Source: Comamonas odontotermitis
Lineage (GTDB): Bacteria > Pseudomonadota > Gammaproteobacteria > Burkholderiales > Burkholderiaceae_C
Length of the DNA stretch: 64,000 nt
Assembly: GCF_020080045.1 (NCBI RefSeq)
Contig: NZ_CP083451.1
Location: 744,001-808,000, forward strand
Direction of reading: 5' to 3'
Under the pieces are notes generated by a model, which saw only the letters and a program-made list of their open reading frames with translations, was not told where the DNA came from and made no database searches. The position numbers and the translations under genes are program-made. How positions within the stretch are numbered: the stretch's first letter is position 1; each line of letters starts with the position of its first letter. This document shows, one piece after another, positions 50,667 through 62,900 of this stretch.

Positions 50667-51957
50667 TCTTGAACACTTCGCGGGCGGCTTCCACCGTCGA
50701 TGCGATGTCCGCATCGGTGTGCGCGCTGCTGACAAAGCCGGCTTCGTACAGCGCGGGCGCAAAGTAGTGGCCGCGCTCTAGCATGCCGTGGAAGAATTTG
50801 TTGAACAGCGGCTTGTCGCTCTTCATCACCGCGTCGTAGTTGCTGGGCAGCTCGGGCAGCAGGAAGAAGCCGAACAGGCCGCCCTGGTGGTCCACGCAGA
50901 AAGGAACGCCGGCGGCATCGGCTTCGGCCTTGATACCGGCCATCAGCTTGCCGGTCTGGGCGTGCAGGCGGTCATGAAAGCCCGGCTGGCTGATCAGCTC
51001 CAGCGTCTTGAGGCCGCAGGCCGTGGCAATTGGGTTGCCTGAGAGGGTGCCTGCCTGGTAGACCGGGCCCAGGGGCGAGAGTTTTTCCATGATTTCGCGG
51101 CGCGCGCCGAAGGCGGCCATCGGCATGCCGCCGCCGATCACCTTGCCCATGACCGTGATATCAGGCCGGAAGCCGGGGATCTGCTGCGCGTAGATGCTTT
51201 GCGCGCCGCCTAATGCCACGCGGAAGCCCGTCATCACCTCGTCGTAGATCATCAGCGCGCCGTGTGCGTCGCACAACTGGCGGATGCGCAGGGTGAATTC
51301 GGGCGTGGCGCGCACGAAATTCATGTTGCCCGCAATCGGCTCCATCATCACGCAGGCAATCTGGCCCTCATACTTGGCAAAGGCCTCTTCGAGCTGGGCG
51401 ATGTCGTTGTATTCCAGTACGACGGTGTCCTGCACCACCTCGGCCGGCACACCGGCCGACGACGAGGCGCCAAAGGTGGCCAGGCCCGAGCCCGCCTTGA
51501 CGAGCAGCGCATCGGCGTGGCCGTGGTAGCAGCCGTTGAACTTGATGAGCTTGTTGCGGCCGGTGTAACCCCGCGCCAGGCGGATGGCACTCATGCCGGC
51601 TTCGGTGCCGGAGCTGACCAGGCGCACCATGTCCATCGACGGAATGAGCTTGAGAATGGCCTCGGACAGCGCCACTTCGCGCTCGGTCGGGGCGCCGAAG
51701 GAGAAACCATCCAGCAGGGCGGCCTGCACGGCCTGCACTACATCGGCCTGGCCATGGCCCAGGATCATCGGCCCCCAGGAGCCGATGTAGTCCACATACT
51801 GTTTGCCGTTGGCATCCCACAGGTAGGCGCCTTGGGCGCGTGCAATGAAGGGCGGGGTACCGCCCACGGCATTGAAGGCGCGCACGGGCGAGTTGACGCC
51901 GCCGGGAATCACCTGGCGTGCGCGTTCAAACAATTGGGCGTTTTTATCGATGGTCAT
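50659..51957 (-). CDS. hemL: Glutamate-1-semialdehyde 2,1-aminomutase HemL
   Basis: A 432-residue PLP enzyme forming 5-aminolevulinate for haem synthesis. Motifs: [11 protein letters not shown] near the N-terminus, [56 protein letters not shown] and the PLP lysine in [21 protein letters not shown]. Its length equals the E. coli protein (426 aa). It is downstream of the ThiD-like gene on the same strand (165-bp gap), an arrangement common in Burkholderiales. The terminal codons lie in a dispersed repeat. Confidence 0.97.
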   Translation of the reverse strand: MTIDKNAQLFERARQVIPGGVNSPVRAFNAVGGTPPFIARAQGAYLWDANGKQYVDYIGSWGPMILGHGQADVVQAVQAALLDGFSFGAPTEREVALSEAILKLIPSMDMVRLVSSGTEAGMSAIRLARGYTGRNKLIKFNGCYHGHADALLVKAGSGLATFGASSSAGVPAEVVQDTVVLEYNDIAQLEEAFAKYEGQIACVMMEPIAGNMNFVRATPEFTLRIRQLCDAHGALMIYDEVMTGFRVALGGAQSIYAQQIPGFRPDITVMGKVIGGGMPMAAFGARREIMEKLSPLGPVYQAGTLSGNPIATACGLKTLELISQPGFHDRLHAQTGKLMAGIKAEADAAGVPFCVDHQGGLFGFFLLPELPSNYDAVMKSDKPLFNKFFHGMLERGHYFAPALYEAGFVSSAHTDADIASTVEAAREVFKTL

Positions 51958-52122
51958 AGCGGGTCAGAGGAGAGTTCGCCGCTGATTGTCGGCCAACCAG
52001 CGGAGAGGGGCTGTCAAACCGGGGGTACCGCAGCGGGATGCATTGTTTTACCCCCGGCGGGGTGACGGCAACAGACGCCACCCGATGCCAACAGATGACA
52101 TCAGGTGGTAACAATCAGACAA

Positions 52123-53028
52123 TCAGGTCGCGCTGGCAGCGTCGTCCGGGTCCGCGTCTTCGTCATCATCGGCATGTACCCAGAACAGGCGATCCGGAAT
52201 CGTCTTGCCCATGCCGGGGCGCAAGCCCCCTTCCAGGCATTTGTCGAGGTAGGTCATCGCTTCTGCCGTGGCGTCGCTCAATGGGACTTCGGTGGCCAGG
52301 AGGGCGGTCAGCGCGGCGCTCAGGGTGTCGCCAGCGCCCAGGTACTCGGTTTCGAACAGCTCGAATTCGCCGCTGCCGTAGATGGTGTCGGAGGAAGCCA
52401 GCACGTTTTCCACATGCTGGTCCTTGCGGGGAATGCCGGTAACCAGCACAAAGGGCACCCCGTGTTCGGCGGCGGCCCGGGCAATGTCACGCGGCGTGGG
52501 CGGGTGCTCGGAGGTGCGCTCCGGCAGCAGCCAGCGCCACAGCAAGCCATAGGCGCCCACCAGCACGGTCACCTGGGGCAGCAGCAGCTCTTCATAGGCA
52601 TCCAGGTAATCCTCGATCAGCGCGCCATCCCACCAGGCCATGCTGGAGACATAGGCAACCACCGGAATATCCGGATAGTCATTGGTCACTTCTGCGCAAA
52701 CCCGCACATTTCCTATCGATCCTAGAAAACCGATCTTGATGGCGCGGATGGGGATGTCCTGCAGAACCGTCTGGGCCTGATGTTGCACTGCATCATCAGG
52801 CAGCGCGTAGAAATCGAGGGTATCGAGGGTGTCGCGCACCAGGGTGCCCGTCGCCACGGTGCAGGGGTGCCCTCCCATGGAGGCTACGGCGAGGCTGTCG
52901 CCGTTGATGCCGCCAGCGCCAATCGGGTCGTTGGCGTTGACGCACAGGATGCTGACGGTGTCGATGGAGGCGGCGAGGGTGCTGTCACTGGCGCTGGATT
53001 CGGGCACAGATGTCAAAGGAGATGTCAT
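52123..53028 (-). CDS. ThiD-like hydroxymethylpyrimidine/phosphomethylpyrimidine kinase
   Basis: A 301-residue ribokinase-fold kinase related to ThiD, PdxK and PdxY. The N-terminal SILCVNANDPIGAGGINGD aligns with the substrate loop and the C-terminal YLGAGDTLSAALTALLA carries the anion hole and catalytic aspartate. Canonical ThiD has a cysteine form (GTGCTLS) there, so GAGD is closer to pyridoxal kinases, and the substrate may differ. The C-terminal end is very acidic (HADDDEDADPDDAASAT). It precedes hemL on the minus strand and is divergent from the pil operon across 290 bp. Confidence 0.8.
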   Translation of the reverse strand: MTSPLTSVPESSASDSTLAASIDTVSILCVNANDPIGAGGINGDSLAVASMGGHPCTVATGTLVRDTLDTLDFYALPDDAVQHQAQTVLQDIPIRAIKIGFLGSIGNVRVCAEVTNDYPDIPVVAYVSSMAWWDGALIEDYLDAYEELLLPQVTVLVGAYGLLWRWLLPERTSEHPPTPRDIARAAAEHGVPFVLVTGIPRKDQHVENVLASSDTIYGSGEFELFETEYLGAGDTLSAALTALLATEVPLSDATAEAMTYLDKCLEGGLRPGMGKTIPDRLFWVHADDDEDADPDDAASAT

Positions 53029-53076
53029 AGGTCAATAGGGTATGGCACAGTGCCGCAAGAACCACAACCAACCGTG

Positions 53077-53128
53077 TTGAAAAGCTACAATCGTTGCATT
53101 CTATTTAAAGGCTATGTAAGCTTTTCAA
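53077..53128. promoter_or_regulatory. Long-spaced inverted repeat in the ThiD-like/pilG intergenic region
   Basis: TTGAAAAGCT (53077-53086) and AGCTTTTCAA (53119-53128) are perfect 10-bp arms 32 bp apart, in the 290-bp divergent region. The AT-rich spacer holds TACAAT and TATTTAAA segments that may be promoter parts. A regulator binding both arms, or an RNA hairpin in either leader, is possible. Confidence 0.5.
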
Positions 53129-53210
53129 GATTAAGAGCAGGGGCGACGGGTCCAGTGTACGCGTTGTGGTGCAAAATGCGCCAAAACGGGCGCCGTTCCG
53201 TCGAAAGAAA

Positions 53211-53228
53211 AATCGCATACATGCGATT
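53211..53228. promoter_or_regulatory. 18-bp palindrome upstream of pilG
   Basis: AATCGCAT-AC-ATGCGATT is a perfect 8-2-8 palindrome ending 90 bp upstream of the pilG start. It is a good candidate site for a dimeric regulator of the type IV pilus chemosensory operon. Confidence 0.5.
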
Positions 53229-53318
53229 CACATTTATGCGAGCCGGGTGGGAGGGGTGTTGTCAGCCTTCGCTGCCGTGTGCATTTGCATTTCACACTTT
53301 AGGTGAGGAGAGTGGCCG

Positions 53319-53705
53319 GTGACAGCATCCGCAGAAAATTTCAAGGTCCTGGTGGTTGACGACAGCAACACCATTCGCCGCAGTGCCGAGATATTCCTCA
53401 AGCAGGGTGGCTATGAAGTGCTGCTGGCGGAAGACGGCTTTGATGCACTCTCCAAGATCAACGATTTCAAGCCGGACATGGTGTTTTGCGACATCCTGAT
53501 GCCCAAGCTGGATGGCTACCAGACCTGCGCCATCGTCAAGCGCAATGAATCCTTTGCCTCCACGCCTGTGGTCATGCTGTCGTCCAAGGACGGCGTGTTC
53601 GACAAGGCCCGGGGCCGCATGGTGGGTTGCGAAGACTATCTCACCAAACCATTTACCAAAGACCAATTGCTGGAAACCGTCGGGCGCTTCGTCGCTGTGC
53701 GGTAA
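53319..53705 (+). CDS. pilG: Twitching-motility response regulator PilG
   Basis: A 128-residue single-domain receiver of the Chp chemosensory system. It shows KVLVVDDSNTIRRSAEIFL with the acidic pocket, the phospho-acceptor aspartate in MVFCDILMPKLDGYQ near 58, and the KPF switch lysine in DYLTKPFTKDQ. In Pseudomonas PilG promotes pilus extension via the PilB motor. The start is GTG 53319, with GAGGAG 8 nt upstream. It is the first gene of pilGHIJL, 9 nt before pilH. Confidence 0.93.
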   Translation: MTASAENFKVLVVDDSNTIRRSAEIFLKQGGYEVLLAEDGFDALSKINDFKPDMVFCDILMPKLDGYQTCAIVKRNESFASTPVVMLSSKDGVFDKARGRMVGCEDYLTKPFTKDQLLETVGRFVAVR

Positions 53706-53714
53706 GGAGGGGCT

Positions 53715-54080
53715 GTGCCTATTCAAAAAGTTTTAATCGTCGACGACTCCAAAACCGAGTTGATGTTCCTGAGCGACCTGTTGATGCGCCACGGCATGGT
53801 GGTGCGCACGGCCCAGAACTCGGATGAGGCGATGCAGCGCCTGGCAGAAGAGCGCCCTGACCTGATCCTGATGGATGTGGTCATGCCCGGGCAAAATGGC
53901 TTCCAGCTCACGCGCTCGATCACGCGCAACCCGGACTACGCGGACATTCCGATCATCATGTGCACCAGCAAGAACCAGGAAACCGACCGCGTCTGGGGCA
54001 TGCGCCAGGGCGCACGCGGCTACGTGACCAAACCGGTGGACCCGGCCGAGCTCAAGGCCAAGATCGAGGCATTGGGTTAA
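53715..54080 (+). CDS. pilH: Twitching-motility response regulator PilH
   Basis: A 121-residue single-domain receiver. It shows KVLIVDDSKTELMFLSDLL, the phospho-acceptor in LILMDVVMPGQNGFQ near 53 and the switch lysine in YVTKPVDPAELKAKI. In Pseudomonas PilH opposes PilG and promotes retraction or acts as a phosphate sink. It starts with GTG 53715, nine nt after pilG, with AAGGAGG before it, and pilI starts 3 nt after its stop. Confidence 0.93.
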   Translation: MPIQKVLIVDDSKTELMFLSDLLMRHGMVVRTAQNSDEAMQRLAEERPDLILMDVVMPGQNGFQLTRSITRNPDYADIPIIMCTSKNQETDRVWGMRQGARGYVTKPVDPAELKAKIEALG

Positions 54081-54083
54081 GGC

Positions 54084-54611
54084 ATGACACAACGCGAAGA
54101 CCTACGGGATTTGCAGGCCCGCCTGGCAGATCGCCTGAGCCAGGCGCGTACACAGACCGCTGTGGGAGCGTCGTGGCTGGCCGTCAAGATCAGCAACAGG
54201 AATTTTCTGCTACCCCTGAGCCAGTCTGGCGAAGTGGTAGGCTGGAGCGGCGTCGAGCCGGTTCCCTACACCAAGCCCTGGATGCTGGGAGTCACCAGCA
54301 TCCGGGGCATTTTATTGACCGTGGTCGACCTCGCGCGCATGCTGGGCCTGCCCGTTGCGCGCAGCGAACAGGTATTTGCAGAGGCCTCGGTCGTGGCACT
54401 CAATCCCATGATGGGGGTCAATGCGGCGCTGTTCGTGGAGGACCTGGGAGGTCTGCGGGGCATTGCCGATTTCCAGCATTCCAGCGATGCGGCTCCCGAT
54501 GCGCCTGAGTTCTTTGGCGCCCTCTATACGACGACCACCGGCGAACAATGGCAGGAGTTGAATCTGCAGCTGTTGGCCAATGCCCCCGATTTTCTCGATA
54601 TCACGGCATAG
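54084..54611 (+). CDS. pilI: CheW-like coupling protein PilI
   Basis: A 175-residue CheW-domain adaptor linking the receptor PilJ to the kinase PilL. The CheW fold is visible in TAVGASWLAVKISNRNFLLPLSQSGEVVGW, PYTKPWMLGVTSIRGILLTVVDLARMLGL and VVALNPMMGVNAALFVEDL. It sits between pilH (3-nt gap) and pilJ (39-nt gap), the usual order. Confidence 0.93.
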   Translation: MTQREDLRDLQARLADRLSQARTQTAVGASWLAVKISNRNFLLPLSQSGEVVGWSGVEPVPYTKPWMLGVTSIRGILLTVVDLARMLGLPVARSEQVFAEASVVALNPMMGVNAALFVEDLGGLRGIADFQHSSDAAPDAPEFFGALYTTTTGEQWQELNLQLLANAPDFLDITA

Positions 54612-54650
54612 CGCAGAACGCCTGCCACCCTCTGACCATAACCACTCTGT

Positions 54651-56912
54651 ATGTTTAGCAAACTATTCAAACGCAAAGAAGATGCGGCAGCGCCAGAACC
54701 CGGTGTCAGCATTTTCCCGGATGGCGACCAGGTCATGCTGTCCGAAGGCTCCACCGGTGATGCTGTTGCGGCTCCCTCTGAGTCGACATTGGCCACCAGC
54801 AATGCATACATGGAGCAATTGGTCGAGGGCAACGTGAGCGGTGATGATCCGATCACCCTGCCCGTATTGGGAACCGCTCCGGCGTCCAAGCACCAGAAAA
54901 CCCTGCTGGCGATCGTGATCGGCGGCCTGGTGGTGTTCTTTGCGCTGGCAGTGTGGGCGATTCTTCAGTCGCGCACGGTGACGGGGCAGTTGTCTGCCAC
55001 CGGCCAGGCGCTGACCCAGTCCCAACGTCTGGCCAAGGCCGTGGGCCAGGCGCTCAATGGCCATGAGCAATCCTTTGCCGATGTGGCCGAGAGCTCGACC
55101 GTTCTCAAACAGAACGTGCTGGGCCTGAAGTCCGGCGATGACGAACTGGGCATCAAGGCCTTGTCGGACTCGTATGCCGAAACGCTCGATCCTCTGGTGG
55201 AGGATGCCAACCGCACGGCTGCCAAGAGCGATGTGATCATCAAGCAAAAGGATGCGCTCATCTCGATGAGCAAGGCCTTGCAGGCCATCCACAGAAACAC
55301 GCAGAACCTGCTGGAGTTGAGCGAAGCCGTCGTCAGCCTGAAGCTGCAACAGGGCGCGCCCACTGCAGAAATCGCTGCAGCCAGCCAGTTGACCATGCTG
55401 ACCCAGCGTATTGCCAAGTCCTCCAGCGATTTCCAGTCTGGCGCCGGCGCCAGTGCGGAAGCCGTTTTCCTGCTGGGCAAGGATCTGAACACCTTCAAGG
55501 AACTGGTGGGCGGCTTGCTCAATGGCAGCAGCGAACTGCGCCTGGGTGCTGCCCGTGATGGTGCAGTGCGCGAAAAGCTGCAGGCACTCAGCGCTCAGTA
55601 CGAGACAACCCTGAAAGACGGCTCGGCCGTTCTGGGCAACCTCAAGGGCATTTCGGAAGCCCGCGAGGCCGAAGTGTCGATCCAGTCGGCCAGTGAGCCG
55701 ATGCGCCAGCGCCTCAATACCCTGCAGGCGGATCTGAACAGCGGCTCCAACCGGGTCTGGTTGTACCTGGTCGGCATTGTGCTGGCTGCTCTGCTGGTGG
55801 GCCTGGGAGGCTGGGGCCTCGTGCGTCTGCAGCTGATTGATTCTGCCAACCGCCGCCGCGCTGCAGAAATCCTGCAGCAGGATGCGACCCGCCAGGAGCA
55901 GGAAGCCAAGCGACTGAACGATGCCAACCAGGCGGCCATTCTGCGTCTGATGAACGAATTGCAATCGGTGGCTGAAGGTGACCTGACGCAGGAAGCTACC
56001 GTGACGGAAGACATCACGGGCGCCATCGCCGACTCCGTGAACTACACCGTGGAAGAGTTGCGCATGCTGGTGGGCAGCGTGCAGAACACGGCGACCCGGG
56101 TGGCGCACACCACCTCGACCGTGGATTCCACGTCGACCGAGCTGCTGGCCGCCTCGACCGAGCAACTGCGCGAGATTCGTGAAACCGGCAAGTCCATTCT
56201 GGACATGGCAACGCGTATTAACCAGGTGTCGTCGCAGGCGCAGGAATCGGCTGCGGTGGCGCGTCAATCGCTGTTGGCTGCTGAATCGGGTTTGAAGGCG
56301 GTGGAAAACTCCATCGGCGGCATGAACTCCATCCGTGACCAGATTCAGGACACTTCCAAGCGCATCAAGCGCCTGGGTGAGTCTTCGCAGGAAATTGGCG
56401 AAATCACGGACCTGATTTCGGACATTACCGAGCAGACCAACGTTCTGGCGCTCAATGCCGCCATTCAGGCTGCGTCGGCCGGTGAAGCGGGCCGGGGCTT
56501 CTCGGTGGTGGCCGAAGAAGTGCAGCGTCTGGCGGAGCGCTCTGCCGACGCAACGCGCCAGATCTCGGTGCTGGTGAAGGCGATTCAGACCGACACGCAG
56601 GACGCCGTGGCCGCTATGGAGCGCTCCACCCAGGGTGTGGTGGAGGGTGCACGTCTGTCTGACAGCGCGGGTACGGCACTGGCCGAGATTGACCGTGTGT
56701 CGCGCCGCCTGGCAGAGCTGATCTTGCAGATTTCCCGCTCGGCATCGGATGAAGCCGTGCAGGCCAATGAAGTGGCCGAGAATATCCAGCACATTTTTGC
56801 AGTGACGGAGCAGACCAGTGATGGCACCCGCACTACGGCGCAGCAGGTGCGCGAACTGTCGCAGATGGCTGAGGAGCTGCGTCAGTCCGTGGCGCGATTC
56901 AAGATTGCTTGA
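54651..56912 (+). CDS. pilJ: Methyl-accepting chemotaxis protein PilJ
   Basis: A 753-residue chemoreceptor for the Chp system. A cytoplasmic N-terminal tail of about 80 residues precedes the first membrane helix ([21 protein letters not shown], near 85-105). A periplasmic region with PilJ-type helices reaches to about 360; the second helix is [20 protein letters not shown]. The HAMP and signalling domain follow, with the hairpin tip [38 protein letters not shown]. The N-terminal tail is longer than that of Pseudomonas PilJ (682 aa). No CheR or CheB homologue is encoded here, so adaptation would need distant genes. Confidence 0.94.
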   Translation: MFSKLFKRKEDAAAPEPGVSIFPDGDQVMLSEGSTGDAVAAPSESTLATSNAYMEQLVEGNVSGDDPITLPVLGTAPASKHQKTLLAIVIGGLVVFFALAVWAILQSRTVTGQLSATGQALTQSQRLAKAVGQALNGHEQSFADVAESSTVLKQNVLGLKSGDDELGIKALSDSYAETLDPLVEDANRTAAKSDVIIKQKDALISMSKALQAIHRNTQNLLELSEAVVSLKLQQGAPTAEIAAASQLTMLTQRIAKSSSDFQSGAGASAEAVFLLGKDLNTFKELVGGLLNGSSELRLGAARDGAVREKLQALSAQYETTLKDGSAVLGNLKGISEAREAEVSIQSASEPMRQRLNTLQADLNSGSNRVWLYLVGIVLAALLVGLGGWGLVRLQLIDSANRRRAAEILQQDATRQEQEAKRLNDANQAAILRLMNELQSVAEGDLTQEATVTEDITGAIADSVNYTVEELRMLVGSVQNTATRVAHTTSTVDSTSTELLAASTEQLREIRETGKSILDMATRINQVSSQAQESAAVARQSLLAAESGLKAVENSIGGMNSIRDQIQDTSKRIKRLGESSQEIGEITDLISDITEQTNVLALNAAIQAASAGEAGRGFSVVAEEVQRLAERSADATRQISVLVKAIQTDTQDAVAAMERSTQGVVEGARLSDSAGTALAEIDRVSRRLAELILQISRSASDEAVQANEVAENIQHIFAVTEQTSDGTRTTAQQVRELSQMAEELRQSVARFKIA

Positions 56913-56956
56913 CCGCGCCTGTTGTTCATTTTTGACCCGCAATCGGGGACTGTTGC

Positions 56957-59900
56957 ATGTCTATGGCTATCGAAAATAAAGCGGAAAACGCAGTGCAAAC
57001 AGAAGAGAGGGATCTTGGGCCATTGGCGTGGATCAGTGATGAGGTTCGCCGCTCGCTGGAATCCATGGTCAAGGCGCTCAATCGCTATGTTCGTGATGTA
57101 GAGGTCGCCAAGGCCTCCGATCTGGAGGCCATTGATTCCACGGGCATCCGTATTGCTCGGCAGAACCTGCACCAGGTGCAGGGCGCTCTGCAGATGGTGG
57201 GTGTGGAGCAGCCGGCGCAGCTGGTCGGTCTGATGGAGACAGCTGCCCAGCGTTTCGCGCAAAAGCCGCACCTGTGCACCGAAAAGGCGGTTGCGCTGAT
57301 GGAGCGCTCTTCGTTTGCGCTGCTGGAATACCTGGGCCATGTGCTCAAGGGCCGAGCCGTGCCGTTTGTGGCACTGTTTCCTCAGTACAAGGAAATGCAG
57401 GAACTGGTGGGGCAGGACCGTGTGCACCCTGCTGACCTTTGGCATGGAGATGCGAGCCAGCAGGAGCCGCAGACCGAGGCCGTTGCGCCACTGGCCCTGG
57501 ATCGCGGTGCCCGTGAGCGCCTGGATGCAGGCATGCTCCACATCATCAAATCAGCGGACACCAACGCTGCCCGCGATTTGACGGCGGTGTGCCTGGGCAT
57601 TGCGCAAGGGCAGTCGAAAGCACCACTGCGTCTGTTCTGGAAGGTTGCATCGGGCTTTTTTGATGGCTTGGCACACAAGCTGCTGGTGCCTGACCTGTAT
57701 GTCAAACGCTCGGCATCGCGCGTCATCATGCAGTTTGCCCTGCAGGCCAAAGGCAGTTCTGATGTAGATCAGGCCTTGCTGCATGAACTCAATTTCTTCT
57801 GCGCAGTAGCGCAAGGCGCTGATGAGTCCCAGGCCAGAATCCTGCAGGCGGTGCGCGCAGGCCTGCAAGGCGGCGACCTGCAGGGTGTCAACTACACGCA
57901 GGAACGTTTTGGGCTGTTTGACCCGGCGGTGCTGGCGCAGGCGCGCAAGCGCATCGAGTCGGCCGCCGAGCTGTGGTCTTCGCTGGCAGATGGCGACCGT
58001 TACAAGATCAAGCCCGTGGCGGATCAGTTCCACCTGATCCGTGAATCCCTGCACAAGCTGCATGTCGGCGCTGATGAACTGGGCGCGGCGCTGGGCCGCG
58101 TTGCCGAGCGCTTGCAGGCGACGAGCACGGTGCCTTCGGCGCCGCTGTCCATGGAGGTGGCAACCTCCATCCTGTACCTGCAGGCCAATCTGGAATCGCT
58201 GGACGTCAAGCCGGTGCTGATGCGCGAGCGGGCGAGCCGGCTGGCACAGCGCCTGGACCACGTGCTCTCCGGTGCGGCGCCCGAGCCGCTGGAGCCCTGG
58301 GTGGAAGAGCTGTACCGCAAGGTCAGCGACCACCAGACGATGGGCAGTGTGGTGGATGAGCTGCGCTCGACCCTGGCCGAAGTCGAAAAGCACCTTGACC
58401 AGTATTTCCGCAATCCGGAGGATGTGTCGATGCTGGGCTCGGTCACGGGCTCCATGTCGCAGATGCGTGGGGTTTTGTCGGTGCTGGGCCTCGATCAGGC
58501 CGCCGCTGCCACCCAGCATTTCCGCTCTGTGGTCGAGCAGCTGGCTGTGGGCCAGATTGCCGACGAAGACAAGCCAGCTGTTTTTGAAAAGCTGGGCAAC
58601 AGCCTGGGCGCGCTAGGCTTCCTGCTCGACATGCTGGGTTACCAGCGCACCTTGGCCCGCAAGCTGTTCCTGTTTGATGCGGCAAGCGGTGAATTGCGCA
58701 TCGTCATGGGTTCCCAAAAGGCCGGCCACGTCGCACAACCATCGGTGCCTGCAGTCTCCGCGGCGAGAGACGACGATTCGGTGCATTTTGCGCCGACCAT
58801 TCCAGCGCCGCTGTTTGACCTGACCCCTGCACCCCCCGCTGCACCCGCCGTTCTGGCCCCGGATCTGCAGATGTTTGCACCAGCAGTACAGGCCATACCT
58901 GCTGCTCCTGTGCAGCAGGAGGAGCTGGATGACGAGCTGCTTGGCATCTTCCTGGAAGAGGCGCAGACCGTGGTGCAGACAGGCGGGCAGGCCTTGCAGG
59001 CGCTGCGCCGCGATTCCACCGATACGGAAGCGCTGACCACATTGCGCCGGGCCTTCCACACGCTCAAGGGCAGCTCCCGCATGGTGGGGCTGATGCAGTT
59101 TGGCGAAGCCGCCTGGTCCATGGAGCAGGTGCTCAACACCTGGCTGGCGGAACACAGGCCCGTGAATGGCGCGTTGCTCGCACTGAGCACCGAGGCCCTG
59201 CATGGATTTGGCCGTTGGGCGGAAGACATTGGCGCCGAGCGAAACTCTACCTGGAACCCCGACATCTTCCGCATCTCTGCCGATGCCATGCGTCTGGACG
59301 GTACCCATATTCCGTTAGTCACGCCAGCGCAAGCCGGTGATGCAACTGTGGCCGAGGCCGAGGATTCGCAGCCGCAAGAGCTTCGCTCCGACATGGCTGC
59401 TGCCGATCCGGAGCAGACCATGGTGCTGCCGCTGGAGTTGCCTGAACTGTCGCTGGACAGCGCTTTCGAAGCCAACCAGGAACTCGACGCAGAGGTAGCG
59501 GCAGAGGGCGCGAGCGAAGCTGCGCAGGATGCACAGTCAGCTTTCGATCGGGAAGCGCTGGACGCCGCCACGGCGAAGCCCCAGGAGCCCGCTTCGCCTC
59601 TGGAGTGGCCGCTGGAAGGCCTTGACTTGAATCTGGAGCCTGCAGTCGATGCACCAGACCTTGCAGTCCCCCATCATGATGTGGTGTCTGCATCGGCCCC
59701 TGAAAGTGCCGAAGAGGTCGATTTCGCTGAGTTTGCGCAGGCCATGGCAGCAGAGCAGGCACCGCCGGTGGCTGAAGCCCCGCAAGAGCCGCAGGATTTG
59801 CAGGACTCTGGCGTCGGCTTTGTGTCCATGGACGAGAGCATCGAGTTTGTCGATGCGCCGCCTGTGGTCGCTGCCCCGGAAAAGCTGCCCCTGGATCTGC

Positions 59901-62900
59901 CATCGCTGGAGCTGGGCAGTTTTGCCGCGCTCACGACCCCGGCGGCAGAGCCTGCCACGGCCATCGAAGAAGCGGTCGTTGCTGCAGAACCGCAGAGCAA
60001 CGCAGTCGTTGAATCCAGCGAAGAAACAGTGAACGTGCTGGGTGTCAGCACGGCGCTCTTCAATGTATACCTCGCAGAAGCAGAGGAGTGGTCCCACAGC
60101 CTGGAGAAGGTGCTGTACACCTGGGCGCAGAATCCCAGCCGGCATTTCCCCGACGATGCCATCGCCTACGCCCATTCGCTGGCTGGCAGTTCGTCCACCG
60201 TGGGTTTCCATTCGCTGTCGGAGCTGGGGCGTGCGCTGGAGCATGCATTGGCGCATGTGCAAAATGCATCGCAGCCCGAAGTCGCCTGGCTCAATACCTT
60301 CCAGGCGGCAGGCTCCGAGATCCGCAAGCTGCTGCACCAGGTGGCCGCTGGTTTTGTCAAACCTGCCAACGACATCGTGCTCAAGGATCTGCATGGCATC
60401 GCCAACCAGGAGATCGATTCCGCGCTGCATCCACCCTATGAAATGCAGGACAGCCCGGCCAGCGATCTGGCCGAACTGTCAGAGGTGGAGCCCGCCGCCC
60501 ATGCACCAGCGCCGCTGATCGGCGAGGTGCGGCCTGCGATGGGCCTGGTCATGGACGACTCGATGGACGTTCATGACGTCATCGATCCCGACCTGTTCCT
60601 GATATTTGAAGAAGAAGCCCAGGAGTTGCTGCCAAGGCTGGGCACGGCGCTGCGCGAGTGGTCCGCAGATCCGAACTATCTGCCTCCGCGCGGAGAGGTG
60701 CTGCGCCACCTGCACACGCTCAAGGGCAGCGCGCGCCTTGCCGGAGCCATGCGTCTGGGCGAAATGTCGCACCGCATGGAATCCGAGGTCGAAGACATCG
60801 GTACGGAGAATCTGACCACGCAGGACATTGAAGCCTTGCTGGCTCGCTACGATGGCCTGCAGCACGAATTTGTCGGTCTGCAGCAGCGCGGCAACCAGGT
60901 GCTGGCCGAAGGTACCTTGCCGCAGCATGCAGCGCCTGCCTCCGACATGAGCGCCGTGGTGGCGGAAGTCGTCGCCAGCGCGCCTGCACCGCAAGACGAA
61001 GAGTCCGAAGCTCTGGCGAGCGAGCCGTCTGCAGACGCGGGCCAGGGCGTGCACCACAAGCCGCTGGTATTGCGGATGGCCCCTGTGCGTGTGGCGGCCG
61101 GGCAGTCGGTACGCGTGCGCTCCCAGCTGCTGGACCGGCTGGTGAACGAGGCCGGTGAGGTGCTGATTGCCCGCTCCCGCCTGGACATGCGTCTGTCCAA
61201 CATCCGTTCGTCGATCAAGGACATGTCGGCCAACCTGGAGCGTTTGCGCAGTCTGCTGCGTGACGTGGAAGTGCAGGCCGAGTCGCAGATGCAGTCGCGC
61301 ATGGCGCAGGCCAAGGATACGGACTCGGGCTTCGATCCACTGGAGTTTGACCGCTTCACCCGCGTGCAGGAACTCACCCGCATGATGGCCGAATCGGTCA
61401 ATGACGTGGGTACCGTGCAGCGCAACCTGCAGCGCACTGCCGAAGGGGCAGAAGACGATCTGATCGCCCAGGGGCGTCAGGCCCGCGAGCTGCAGCGCGA
61501 TCTGCTGCGCACGCGCATGGTGGAGTTCGACTCGATTTCCGAGCGGCTGTATGCCATCGTGCGGCAGATTTCCAAGGAGCTGGGCAAGCAGGTCAAGCTG
61601 GACATTGCCGGTGGTGCGATTGAAATCGACCGCGGCGTGCTCGATCGTGTGACGCCTGCCTTCGAACACTTGCTGCGCAACAGCGTGGCCCACGGCATTG
61701 AGTCGCCCGAGCTGCGCAAGCGCCAGGGCAAGCCGGCCATCGGTACCATCACGGTTGATGTGAAGCAGGAAGGCAACGACATTGCGGTCTCCTTCAAGGA
61801 CGATGGCGCAGGTCTGCAACTTGAAAAGATCCGCCAGAAGGCTGTGCAGCAGGGCCTGGTCACCGTGGAAGAAGCGGTCGATGTGCAAAAGGCGGCGCAA
61901 CTGATCTTCGCGCCCGGCTTCTCCACGGCGGCATCGGTGTCCGACATTTCGGGCCGCGGCATCGGCATGGATGTGGTGCGCACCGAGATCCAGTCGCTGG
62001 GTGGCCATATCGTCACCACATCGGACCAGGGCCGTGGCACCACCTTCCAGATGGTGATGCCCTTGACCACGGCGGTGACGCAGGTGGTGATGATGCGTGC
62101 TGGCAGCATCAAGTTTGGCGTGCCGGCCAACCTGGTGGAGTATGTCCGCCGGGTATCGCAGGACACGATAGACCAGGGCCATTCCAGCGGCGTCTACCAG
62201 GACAACGCCGACGCACTGCCGTACTACTATGCCGGCGCACTGCTGCAAGGCGATCTGCGCAGCACCGAAGTGCCGGAAAAGACCAGTGCGGTGGTCATCC
62301 TGCGCTCGGCCGCCAAGCGCGTGGCGGTGCATGTGGACGAAGTGCTGGGCAACCAGGAAGTGGTGGTGAAGAACCTCGGGCCGCAACTGGCGCGTCTGCC
62401 GGGTCTCGCGGGCATGTCGGTACTGGCATCGGGCGCGATCGTGCTGATCTACAACCCCGTGGCGCTGTACACCGTGTATGGCGACCAGGTGGCAGAGCGC
62501 ATCGCCAAGGCTGCAGTCCATCCTGAAGTGGCCAAGGCGCCAGTGCGGGCGCTGGCAGAGCAGGTGGTGCAGACGCCTCTGGTGCTGGTGGTGGACGACT
62601 CGATCACCGTGCGCCGCGTGACGCAGCGCCTGCTGCAGCGCGAAGGCTACCGGGTGGCTCTGGCCGCCGATGGCCTGCAGGCCCTGGATCGGCTGCGGGA
62701 AGAGCGGCCTGTCATGGTGCTGTCCGACATCGAAATGCCGCGCATGGATGGCTTCGAGTTGGTGCGCGAGATTCGCGCCGATGACGCGCTCAAGGACCTG
62801 CCCGTGGTGATGATCACATCACGCATTGCCGACAAGCACCGCGAGCACGCGGCCAGCCTGGGCGTTGACCACTACCTGGGCAAGCCCTACGCCGACGAAG

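Noticed and set aside
53029..53318. A rubredoxin gene, often found next to pilG in related betaproteobacteria
   Set aside because: No frame with CxxC knuckles is present in this 290-bp stretch on either strand.
60479..62521. A 680-codon open frame opposite pilL
   Set aside because: Antisense shadow; no domain recognised.
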